The notes under the pieces were generated by a model. It worked only from the letters and a program-made list of their open reading frames with translations, did not search any database and had not been told where the DNA came from. The translations under genes and the position numbers were made by a program. 5,593 bases of DNA, from the NCBI GenBank assembly GCA_021157485.1, contig JAGGWO010000099.1:1-5593 (forward strand), written 5' to 3'. This DNA is from Sulfurimonas sp. Lineage in GTDB: Bacteria; Campylobacterota; Campylobacteria; Campylobacterales; Sulfurimonadaceae. Below, one piece after another: positions 1 to 5,593 of this stretch (the first letter of the stretch is position 1; each line of letters starts with the position of its first letter).

Positions 1-1360
1 ACTTATAACCACCAATTAAACGTAGTGAAAAAGTATTTGGTTCATTATCTAAATTTACATGCTCATATGTACCTGTAAAGTATGCACCTGCATCCCCACC
101 GTAACTAACACGTATACCATTTAAAGCCATAGCATCTTGTGGTTTAGTTAAATCATTACCTCCAACACCGTCACTTTTAAATGAATAGCTAGAATCTAAA
201 TCAAAAAAAGTATATCTATATCCTACCCATAAATTATCGACTCCAATTTTTGCAAAGTCATAACCAATCTGAGCCTTATATGAAGCAGCATTTTGTAGAC
301 TTCCAGCTTCAAAGAAGTGAAAAATCATACCATTTGCAAAGTAAGGGTAACCACCAAATGCACCAAGGGTGGCACCTTGCCCTTCACCATCAGTATATTT
401 TGCGATACCTGTTGCAAAATTAAAACCATTATTAAACTCACCATCAAATCTCGCTTGATAAAGAGTATAATCTATATTTGTATATTTGTTACCTTCCACT
501 TCTTTAAAGTTAATAACTTGAATCCCTGCATCATAAGAGAAGTCTGACACTTTGTTTGTATAATCATATTGAACAAATAAAATATTATACAAATCAAAAC
601 CGTAGTAATCCCAGACTTGAAGTTGATGATTTTTATTGTCATTATATGTATATGAAGCAAAGGCTAAACCACCCTGAGCACTCTCTTTATCTCTTGAATC
701 CACATAAGAAGCATCAGCCATAGAGTGAAACTCTGTTCCATTCGCAGCACTATCCCAAACACCAGCCATTTTATGAAAGTACCCAAGATTAATGGTCGTA
801 TCTTGAAGTGATTTATTTTGGTAACGAGCAAGCTCAAAAGAGTTGGCAAGCATATACCAATCATCCGCATCTACCATTGGGGTTGTTAGCTCTTCACGAC
901 CAACTAAAACTTTATTTTTACCATTTTCATAAAATAAAAACCCCTCTTGAAGTATTACAAATGACTCTAAATCTATACTATCAAATACAAAGTTTCTTGA
1001 TTCATATAGTTCATCATTTATACCAAAGTCAGTAGCCCCTGCAATAGTCGCTTTAAACATTAGTCCATTATAATATGGTGATTGAATTGACAACTTTGGA
1101 ATAATGTATATACCTTTAGAATCCTTATGGCCTTGATTAATCGTTGCCTCTGGATTTTTCGGGTCATTGTTATAATCATATTCAAGCCAACCAACACGAA
1201 CATCTCCAAATATTTTCCAATCACCAATACTCATTGCCTGATTAGCTTGAGCTTGCTTCTCGTAAGTATGGTCTTGAGATAAACTAGCATCCAAATCTGA
1301 AGCTATTAGAGATGAAGCTAAAAGAGAAGCAAGAAATAAACTATGCGTTATCTTATTCAT
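1..1360 (-). CDS. Opr-family outer-membrane porin, 3' end cut by the window edge
   Basis: This reading frame is open from the ATG at 1360 down to base 2, giving 453 codons without a stop. Residues 1-20 form a Sec signal peptide (MNKITHS, a Leu/Ala/Ser-rich core, cleavage near LIA-S). A short polar, Gln/Ala-rich stretch follows (about 30-42). From about residue 45 (IGDWKIFGDVRVGW) the protein shows the alternating aromatic, Gly and Asp/Asn pattern of a transmembrane beta-barrel. The visible end reads SLRLIGGYK, which looks like the final strand, so probably only one or a few residues are missing, including the usual terminal Phe. Overall this matches the OprD-like porins common in Campylobacterota, which passively admit small hydrophilic solutes. 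The start is fixed by the signal peptide and by an AGGAA Shine-Dalgarno. It lies nine bases after the glutaminase stop codon, so the two genes are very likely co-transcribed. Substrate specificity cannot be read from the sequence. Confidence 0.85.
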   Translation of the reverse strand, partial: MNKITHSLFLASLLASSLIASDLDASLSQDHTYEKQAQANQAMSIGDWKIFGDVRVGWLEYDYNNDPKNPEATINQGHKDSKGIYIIPKLSIQSPYYNGLMFKATIAGATDFGINDELYESRNFVFDSIDLESFVILQEGFLFYENGKNKVLVGREELTTPMVDADDWYMLANSFELARYQNKSLQDTTINLGYFHKMAGVWDSAANGTEFHSMADASYVDSRDKESAQGGLAFASYTYNDNKNHQLQVWDYYGFDLYNILFVQYDYTNKVSDFSYDAGIQVINFKEVEGNKYTNIDYTLYQARFDGEFNNGFNFATGIAKYTDGEGQGATLGAFGGYPYFANGMIFHFFEAGSLQNAASYKAQIGYDFAKIGVDNLWVGYRYTFFDLDSSYSFKSDGVGGNDLTKPQDAMALNGIRVSYGGDAGAYFTGTYEHVNLDNEPNTFSLRLIGGYK

Positions 1361-1365
1361 ATTTT

Positions 1366-1370
1366 TTCCT
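1366..1370 (-). promoter_or_regulatory. Shine-Dalgarno of the porin gene overlapping the glutaminase stop codon
   Basis: On the minus strand the junction reads TAAGGAAAAAATATG. The TAA ends the glutaminase (1370-1372), and AGGAA serves as ribosome binding site five bases before the porin ATG (1358-1360). The first A of the site is the last base of the stop codon. Such packing leaves no room for a terminator or separate promoter in the gap and favours translational coupling. Confidence 0.75.
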
Positions 1371-2377
1371 TATTGAGCGAATGGATTTAAATTTAATTTT
1401 TCTATAATGTACTTCGCAGCAAGTTGTGCACGCACAGAGTTTCCGTATTTATCCAGTGGAGGAGAAACTATACCGATACCATATTTACCGGGTATAACAG
1501 CAAGGATTCCTCCACCAACACCAGATTTTGCAGGTGCACCAGTATCATATAACCAATCTCCTGCATTATCATAAAGTCCAGCTGTAGCCATAACAGCCAT
1601 AATTTTTGGTGTATATTTAGCATTTATAACTTGAGTATTTGTTACAGGGTTTTTACCGTGATTTGCAAGTGTAGCTCCCATAACAGCTAAATCTTTTGAA
1701 CTAACGTTTAATGAGCACTGCTTTGTATAAACAGTTGTCGCTTCAAGTGGATCACTCCCCATTCTTCCATAAGCATCTAAGATTTTACTTATCGCTTGAT
1801 TGCGTTTGTTATCATTTACTTCAGAGACATAAACAGGTTCGTTTAGTGTTAAATTTCGTCCTGCATATGCTGACATATTTGCACTGATTTTAATCCAGCG
1901 TTCTTTGGAGTCTTTTGCTTTAACCCATGAAGTAGACTGAATTGCACCTGCGTTTACGAAAGGATTTGAAGCACTACCGCCATGCTGTTCTATTGCTATG
2001 ATTGAGTTAAACGCAGCACCTGTTGCATTTACACCTATTTTTTCTTGAACAAACTTTGCTCCGTGTTCACTCATAACAAGCGCTGCAGTAAAGACTTTAG
2101 AGATACTCTGAATACTAACAACTTGCTTCGTATCTCCATACTCATAAATATTACCATGAGTATCTACAAACGTAATACCAAAGATAGTAGGATCAACAAT
2201 ATCAAGAGCTTTAATATAGTCAGCATTTTTGCCACCCATATCTCCCTTGTATTTATTATAAGCTTCTTTTAAGACCTTGTTAATTTGTTCTTTTGATAAT
2301 TCATTTGCATAAGATGAACTAGTAAAGACAACTAAGAGAGTAAGGGACAAGAAAACATGTACTAATTTAAAATTCAT
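1370..2377 (-). CDS. glsA: Glutaminase (serine-dependent, beta-lactamase-fold family) with Sec signal peptide
   Basis: The product hydrolyses L-glutamine to L-glutamate and ammonia. It has 335 residues, slightly longer than the usual bacterial GlsA of about 310, and the extra length is an N-terminal signal peptide. That peptide has Lys4, a hydrophobic core LSLTLLVVF, and a likely cut after SYA at residue 24. The full active-site set of the family is visible, assigned by matching to human GLS: Tyr54 (GGKNADYI), catalytic Ser91-x-x-Lys94 (QSISKVF), Asn142 (NPFVNAGAI), Glu186 and Asn193 (VSEVNDNKRN), Tyr217 (VYTKQCSL), Tyr269, and the GAPAKSGVGGG loop (280-290) with Val287. No catalytic residue is missing. 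An AGAGG ribosome site (2386-2390) lies eight bases before the ATG, with an extended -10 promoter just upstream. Bacterial GlsA proteins are usually cytosolic, so a periplasmic location is the odd point. The family call is very secure. Export is inferred from the N-terminus alone. Confidence 0.95.
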   Translation of the reverse strand: MNFKLVHVFLSLTLLVVFTSSSYANELSKEQINKVLKEAYNKYKGDMGGKNADYIKALDIVDPTIFGITFVDTHGNIYEYGDTKQVVSIQSISKVFTAALVMSEHGAKFVQEKIGVNATGAAFNSIIAIEQHGGSASNPFVNAGAIQSTSWVKAKDSKERWIKISANMSAYAGRNLTLNEPVYVSEVNDNKRNQAISKILDAYGRMGSDPLEATTVYTKQCSLNVSSKDLAVMGATLANHGKNPVTNTQVINAKYTPKIMAVMATAGLYDNAGDWLYDTGAPAKSGVGGGILAVIPGKYGIGIVSPPLDKYGNSVRAQLAAKYIIEKLNLNPFAQ

Positions 2378-2404
2378 AACAACAACCTCTGTTTAATTTA
2401 GATT

Positions 2405-2413
2405 ATTATAGCA
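2405..2413 (-). promoter_or_regulatory. Extended -10 promoter for the glutaminase-porin pair
   Basis: The minus strand reads TGCTATAAT, a perfect TGn extension plus a consensus -10 hexamer. It is centred about 30 bases before the glutaminase ATG, giving a short leader of roughly 20 bases. No good TTGACA-like -35 is present at 16-18 bp spacing, only A/T-rich sequence. This is typical of sigma-70 promoters in Helicobacter and Campylobacter, where the extended -10 carries recognition. A second TATAAT (2418-2423) lies 13 bp upstream but lacks the TG extension. The promoter sits directly after the DUF481 stop codon (2426-2428), so glutaminase expression can be independent of that gene. Confidence 0.65.
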
Positions 2414-2425
2414 GAAAATTATATT

Positions 2426-3730
2426 TTAGAACTCTATCCCCAATCCGATAAGCAGTTGATAATCACTCCTTTTTGGAGTGACTCCATTAGCATTTGGTGC
2501 AGGTTCAGCAATATAGTCCCAAACCCCGGTTATATCAAAATCTAACCAACTCAAAAGTTCATTTTCCAAGCTTGCAACCATATGATGTTTATATGTACCG
2601 GAGTATTGATCGGTAAATGTCATCTTATAATCAAAAGTCAAATCTGTTATGCGGTTTATTTCATACTCTATTTTTGTACTAACTTCTAAGGCTGGAGCAA
2701 ACTGTTCACTATCTTCTCCAGCCTCAACAGATTCATACTCAGTAAGAATAGCCGCTGGACCACCAGAAAAACTAACCTCTAACTTACTTGTATCTACCAT
2801 TGTATAACCTATACCAAGACCTGCTGTATACTGTACTTTAATATTTTTAAACTTATCTGTATAAATCTCAGAAAATAGTGGTGTCCAGAAAAATTTACGA
2901 CTTAAATAGATATCATACTTTTGATTTAAACGGTGGTCATTTGCTGTCTCCACATCATCTTTAGCTGATATACGTCCTAAATAATCAAGATATAAACGTG
3001 AATCTGATGTTCTTCTCTTCACATTTGCCTTCGCACTATAATCATACTGTGAAGTATTTCCAGATCTTAAATCTAAACTAAAAGTAATTTTGCCTGACCA
3101 AAAATGTCTCTCTTTTTCACCATCAGGTGCAAATGAAACTATATCCTCTCTATCGAACTCATAATTTTTATCACCCTGAATAATAGTTATTTTATCATTC
3201 TTTAAACGCAGTACTCCAGGGAAAGATGCAAGGTTCTCTATATTCACACTTATGATTTGATAACTTTTGATATGAACAATATCTTCAAAATCAAATTCAT
3301 ACAGACCTATTTCATCACTGTCAAACTCTAATTTATCATCATACAATGCTTTTATTTCACCCTTAAACCACTCGCCTGATTTAGTTTGAATCCAGTCATA
3401 TTTTACTGGGATCGGTGACATCTCTTCCCATGAAGATTGAATTTGAGAGATATCTATTTTACCTTTATCATCTATAGCATCAATAACTTTTTTGATAGAA
3501 ACTTTTTGTATGTCTTCATGTATGTCTGTCTCTGTTGCAACATCTCTAATTTCGTCATCACTAAGACCTGAAGTATCTTCAATAACTATTGGTTCAGTAG
3601 GTAAAGAGTCTGTGCTATTAATATCTTCAACTATTACTGGCTCAACTGCTAATAGCTCACTACTATTAGTGTCTAAATTTTCACCAAAAAGAAAGCTTTG
3701 TATCAATAAAAAAAGTAGAAACTGCTTCAT
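2426..3730 (-). CDS. Exported DUF481 (YdiY-like) beta-barrel protein with tandem N-terminal modules
   Basis: The 434-residue product begins with a signal peptide (MKQFLLFLLIQSFLFG, cut near residue 16). An acidic, Ser/Thr-rich linker follows (about 18-75), containing a repeat: EPVIVED at 30-36 and EPIVIED at 46-52. Two similar short beta modules come next, ending in YEFDFEDIV (144-152) and YEFDREDIV (190-198). From about residue 209 (FWSGKITFSLDLRSGNTSQYDYSAK) to the terminal Phe434 the protein matches the DUF481 pattern: repeated amphipathic strands, the LRSGNT-type opening and an LLIGLGIEF end typical of outer-membrane barrels. DUF481 proteins, such as the E. coli salt-induced YdiY, have no firmly established biochemical role. 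The start is set by the signal peptide, with only a weak GGA ribosome site five bases upstream. It lies 41 bases after dgt behind a repeat-rich gap, which may give it separate regulation. Family call good, function unknown. Confidence 0.8.
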   Translation of the reverse strand: MKQFLLFLLIQSFLFGENLDTNSSELLAVEPVIVEDINSTDSLPTEPIVIEDTSGLSDDEIRDVATETDIHEDIQKVSIKKVIDAIDDKGKIDISQIQSSWEEMSPIPVKYDWIQTKSGEWFKGEIKALYDDKLEFDSDEIGLYEFDFEDIVHIKSYQIISVNIENLASFPGVLRLKNDKITIIQGDKNYEFDREDIVSFAPDGEKERHFWSGKITFSLDLRSGNTSQYDYSAKANVKRRTSDSRLYLDYLGRISAKDDVETANDHRLNQKYDIYLSRKFFWTPLFSEIYTDKFKNIKVQYTAGLGIGYTMVDTSKLEVSFSGGPAAILTEYESVEAGEDSEQFAPALEVSTKIEYEINRITDLTFDYKMTFTDQYSGTYKHHMVASLENELLSWLDFDITGVWDYIAEPAPNANGVTPKRSDYQLLIGLGIEF

Positions 3731-3738
3731 ATTTGTCC

Positions 3739-3773
3739 AGTATATAGTTTTCTATATAGAAAAGTATATAGTT
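3739..3773. repeat. AT-rich direct repeats around a 16-bp palindrome, candidate operator or promoter
   Basis: The 11-mer AGTATATAGTT occurs at 3739-3749 and again, identical, at 3763-3773. Between them is the perfect palindrome TTTTCTATATAGAAAA (3748-3763). The heptamer TATATAG therefore appears three times, at 3741, 3753 and 3765, exactly 12 bp apart. The array fills almost the whole gap between the dgt stop codon (3772-3774) and the weak GGA ribosome site of the DUF481 gene (3736-3738). It may include a -10 element (TATAAC on the minus strand at 3771-3776, or one of the TATATA tracts) and a regulator binding site. It does not look like an intrinsic terminator, because the hairpin is A/T-only and no T-run follows on the minus strand. 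Confidence 0.6.
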
Positions 3774-4869
3774 ATATTTTTCCATACATTTCGTTATAAA
3801 AAGAGAGCGCATATCTATCACTAAGACTAGCTATATAATCCGCTACCACACGGTGTTTCTCTCTGTTACTTAACTGTTTATAATAAAAGTCTGGAAGCAT
3901 TTTTTCTTCTTCCATAAGTCCACTATAAAGCCCTTTTATTGCCTGTTTTCCAGCATACATCTTGATAATTATCTTCTTATGCTGATAAAGTTTACTAAAA
4001 AGCAACTTTTTTAGCTTCTTGATTTGTGTCTCCAATTTTGGCTCAAAACCTACAGGAAGTTTACTTTTAGAATCAAGCGTAGCGCTTAAAATTTCACCTG
4101 TTTGAATTTTATCTTTAGAGTACTCAAGTAGTGAATAAACAAGGTGGTTTATTAGGTGAGAACTAAAACGATAACGAAACATCTCATCGTTCTCAAATCC
4201 AACACCCTCTTGAGCAACTTTTTGAAGTATCTCTTGAATCAGTTCACTCTCTTTTAAGTCCTCAAAACTGATAAGCCCAGAGTTAATTCCATCATCTATA
4301 TCATGACTTATATAAGCTATTTCATCTGCGCGGTCAACAACCATCGCCTCAATAGAAGGATGAGTATCAAGATTAAACTGTTCATGAATAGAGTCTGGTA
4401 AAAAACTTTTTTTATATGGATAAGAGTGTTTTAAAATCCCCTCTAAAGTAGCAAACGTGAGGTTGAGTCCATCAAACTGTTTGTAGCGTTTCTCGATAGA
4501 TGATACAACTCTAAAGCTTTGAAAGTTATGCTCAAATCCATTTGTAAAACCATCAGCTTTGAGACACTCATCCAGAGTATCTCCACCAACATGACCAAAA
4601 GGAGTATGACCTAAATCATGTGCTAAAGCTATTGCTTCCCCAAGTGATTCATTAAGTCCAAGATTTGAAGTGATAGAGCGAGCAATTTGGGAAACTTCTA
4701 TGGAGTGAGTAAGACGAGTACGAAAGAAGTCACCCTCTTGATTTAGAAAAACCTGCGTTTTATACTCAAGCTTTCTAAATGAACCAGAGTGAATAATCCT
4801 ATCTCTGTCACGAGCATAAGGATTACGAAAGTCCTTATCAATTTTAAAGAATCTGTCGCTTGCGTTCAT
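3772..4869 (-). CDS. dgt: dGTPase-like HD-domain deoxynucleoside triphosphate triphosphohydrolase
   Basis: Enzymes of this family cleave dNTPs to the deoxynucleoside plus tripolyphosphate, trimming the cytosolic dNTP pool. The 365-residue product carries the family signatures in order: RDRDRIIHSGSFRKLEYKTQVF (20-41), RTRLTHSIEVSQIARSI with metal ligand His55, AHDLGHTPFGHVGG with the His84-Asp85 pair, EHNFQSFR (113-120), and VVDRADEIAYISHDIDDGI (177-195), which supplies the last Asp ligand (Asp179 or Asp182). It is much shorter than E. coli Dgt (about 505 residues) and fits the shorter dGTPase-like subfamily, whose members may prefer dNTPs other than dGTP, so the exact substrate is open. The ATG (4869-4867) shares one base with the yjdM stop codon (TAATG), and no strong Shine-Dalgarno is seen, so translation probably depends on reinitiation. 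No truncation or missing metal ligand is apparent. Confidence 0.92.
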   Translation of the reverse strand: MNASDRFFKIDKDFRNPYARDRDRIIHSGSFRKLEYKTQVFLNQEGDFFRTRLTHSIEVSQIARSITSNLGLNESLGEAIALAHDLGHTPFGHVGGDTLDECLKADGFTNGFEHNFQSFRVVSSIEKRYKQFDGLNLTFATLEGILKHSYPYKKSFLPDSIHEQFNLDTHPSIEAMVVDRADEIAYISHDIDDGINSGLISFEDLKESELIQEILQKVAQEGVGFENDEMFRYRFSSHLINHLVYSLLEYSKDKIQTGEILSATLDSKSKLPVGFEPKLETQIKKLKKLLFSKLYQHKKIIIKMYAGKQAIKGLYSGLMEEEKMLPDFYYKQLSNREKHRVVADYIASLSDRYALSFYNEMYGKI

Positions 4870-5420
4870 TATGACTTTTTAAGAAATTTTGTAAGAATCT
4901 GAATTTTAACACCGTTAACACGACCTTCAATAAGCTCGGCATTATCAGGAACAAGTCCAATGTTACGAACTGCAGTACCGCGTTTAGCTACAAAAGTAGT
5001 ACCTTTTACATCTAAATCTTTTGTAATTACAACAGTATCACCAACCGCAAGAGTTACACCATTTGAGTCTTTATGAACAACACTATTATCTGAACTCTCT
5101 ACACCTATACTCTGAGCATCAGCCCACGCTTTAACATCTTCTTCCATATACATCATATCTACTAAATCTTGACGACCAAGAGCATTGAGCAGTCTATAAG
5201 ATAAAACAGCGACTGCTGGTATCTCACTCCACATACTATCATTTAAACAGTTGAAGTGTGACTCATCTAAAGTATCTGGATTTTCAATCTGAGACTTACA
5301 AGTTGAACAAACTAAAACTGACTGTTCAGCACTTCCATCAGATGGAGCTACCTCGTACGCACTTAAACTTTCACTACTTCCACATAACTCACATACACTA
5401 CTTCTAGATTCTAAACTCAT
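4869..5420 (-). CDS. yjdM: YjdM/PhnA-family protein with N-terminal zinc ribbon
   Basis: The 183-residue product has two parts. The N-terminus holds a zinc ribbon made by Cys10-x2-Cys13 and Cys38-x2-Cys41, followed by a helical stretch (about 50-105) with the family-like segment DESHFNCLNDSMWSEIPAVAV. The C-terminus (about 117-182) is the conserved PhnA/YjdM domain, including DSNGVTLAVGDTVVITKDL, VKGTTFVAKRGTAVRNI and VNGVKIQILTKFLKK. The family was once named for alkylphosphonate use. The E. coli gene is not needed for that, no phosphonate gene is nearby here, and the molecular role is unknown. The ATG is supported by an AAAGG site seven bases upstream (5428-5432) and a TATAAT at 5447-5452. 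The overlap with dgt implies co-transcription, but does not by itself show a shared pathway. The name phnA is the older synonym and would mislead as to function. Confidence 0.9.
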   Translation of the reverse strand: MSLESRSSVCELCGSSESLSAYEVAPSDGSAEQSVLVCSTCKSQIENPDTLDESHFNCLNDSMWSEIPAVAVLSYRLLNALGRQDLVDMMYMEEDVKAWADAQSIGVESSDNSVVHKDSNGVTLAVGDTVVITKDLDVKGTTFVAKRGTAVRNIGLVPDNAELIEGRVNGVKIQILTKFLKKS

Positions 5421-5446
5421 AGACTTGCCTTTAATTAATTTTTGAA

Positions 5447-5452
5447 ATTATA
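5447..5452 (-). promoter_or_regulatory. Probable -10 element for the yjdM-dgt operon
   Basis: A consensus TATAAT lies on the minus strand 26 bases before the yjdM ATG, just after the stop codon of the upstream gene (5456-5458). The preceding bases are TAG, so it lacks the TGn extension. No recognisable -35 is seen at normal spacing, where the sequence falls within the A-rich end of the upstream gene. Position and perfect match support it, but A/T-rich sequence yields such hexamers by chance. Confidence 0.5.
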
Positions 5453-5455
5453 CTA

Positions 5456-5593
5456 CTATTCTTTATGAAACTCTATATCTTTATCTGAGACTTTTTTCTC
5501 ATCTTTTGTTTTATTAAATGCTTTCTCTGCTTCTTTTTCACTGTAGTTTCTACATTCTTGGGGCATAGTAGCGTGAGGATCAGAAGCTATCTG
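5456..5593 (-). CDS. Unrecognised protein, C-terminal 45 residues only
   Basis: A minus-strand frame is open from the window edge to a TAG at 5456-5458. It encodes a very hydrophilic tail that starts QIASDPHATMPQECRNYS and then becomes Glu/Lys-rich (EKEAEKAFNKTKDEKK) up to a final HKE. The charged run would be helical or disordered and contains no membrane segment. One Cys is present, and no motif identifies a family. The N-terminus lies outside the window. It is judged coding because the frame is uninterrupted, runs in the same direction as all its neighbours, and ends just before a plausible promoter for yjdM. An internal ATG at 5564-5566 could start a 36-residue peptide, but it has no good ribosome site in view. 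Confidence 0.5.
   Translation of the reverse strand, partial: QIASDPHATMPQECRNYSEKEAEKAFNKTKDEKKVSDKDIEFHKE

Noticed and set aside
317..547. Plus-strand open frame of 76 codons (also a similar one at 808-1035)
   Set aside because: They lie antisense to the porin gene, whose frame is continuous with a signal peptide and barrel pattern. Their products are Ile/Thr/Lys- or His/Leu-biased with no motif.
472..870. Minus-strand open frames at 472-660 and 664-870
   Set aside because: They are in a different frame from the porin on the same strand and are fully inside it, with no ribosome site or domain. They are shadows.
2045..2272. Plus-strand open frame of 75 codons inside the glutaminase gene
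   Set aside because: It is antisense to conserved active-site coding sequence, including the SxxK region, and its product is a biased shadow sequence.
3748..3763. Palindrome TTTTCTATATAGAAAA as an intrinsic terminator for dgt
   Set aside because: The possible stem is about six base pairs with almost no G/C, and no T-run follows it in the direction of transcription. An operator or promoter role fits better.
3492..3824. Plus-strand open frame of 110 codons spanning the DUF481 start and the dgt end
   Set aside because: It is antisense to the signal peptide and linker of the DUF481 gene and crosses the repeat-rich gap. The Ser-rich product simply mirrors the acidic linker on the other strand.
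4869..5420. Phosphonate-utilisation role suggested by the name PhnA
   Set aside because: No phosphonate gene is seen in the window, and the E. coli member of the family is not required for phosphonate breakdown. The name is historical.

Overview
The window is AT-rich and almost fully coding, with every recognisable gene on the minus strand. Transcription therefore runs from high to low coordinates. Three traits suggest a campylobacterotal (epsilonproteobacterial) genome, perhaps a Sulfurimonas-like marine or sediment bacterium: low GC with short gaps, an Opr-type major porin, and a promoter of the extended -10 type (TGnTATAAT). The genus is an inference from gene content and style, not from a search.

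In transcription order the layout is as follows. (1) 5593-5456 holds the last 45 codons of an unrecognised gene. (2) 5420-4869 is a YjdM/PhnA-family zinc-ribbon protein. (3) 4869-3772 is an HD-domain dNTP triphosphohydrolase of the Dgt family, joined to yjdM by a one-base TAATG stop/start overlap. (4) 3771-3731 is a short AT-rich gap with an 11-bp direct repeat, a 16-bp perfect palindrome and three TATATAG heptamers spaced exactly 12 bp apart. (5) 3730-2426 is an exported DUF481 beta-barrel protein with an unusual N-terminal region. (6) 2425-2378 is a gap containing a strong extended -10 promoter. (7) 2377-1370 is a serine-dependent glutaminase with an apparent Sec signal peptide. (8) 1360 to the window edge is an Opr-family outer-membrane porin, nearly complete, whose Shine-Dalgarno sequence overlaps the glutaminase stop codon.

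There appear to be two functional halves. The upstream half (yjdM-dgt) is cytosolic, with nucleotide-pool housekeeping by Dgt and an unknown role for YjdM. The downstream half (DUF481 protein, glutaminase, porin) is entirely predicted to be exported to the periplasm or outer membrane. The glutaminase-porin pair looks like a genuine two-gene operon. A plausible role is entry of small amides through the porin and their deamidation to glutamate and ammonia in the periplasm.

I see no tRNA, rRNA, CRISPR array, insertion sequence, phage gene or convincing intrinsic terminator. No wholly new system is evident. The best leads are the exported glutaminase coupled to a porin, the periodic operator-like repeat before the DUF481 gene, and the duplicated module in the DUF481 protein.
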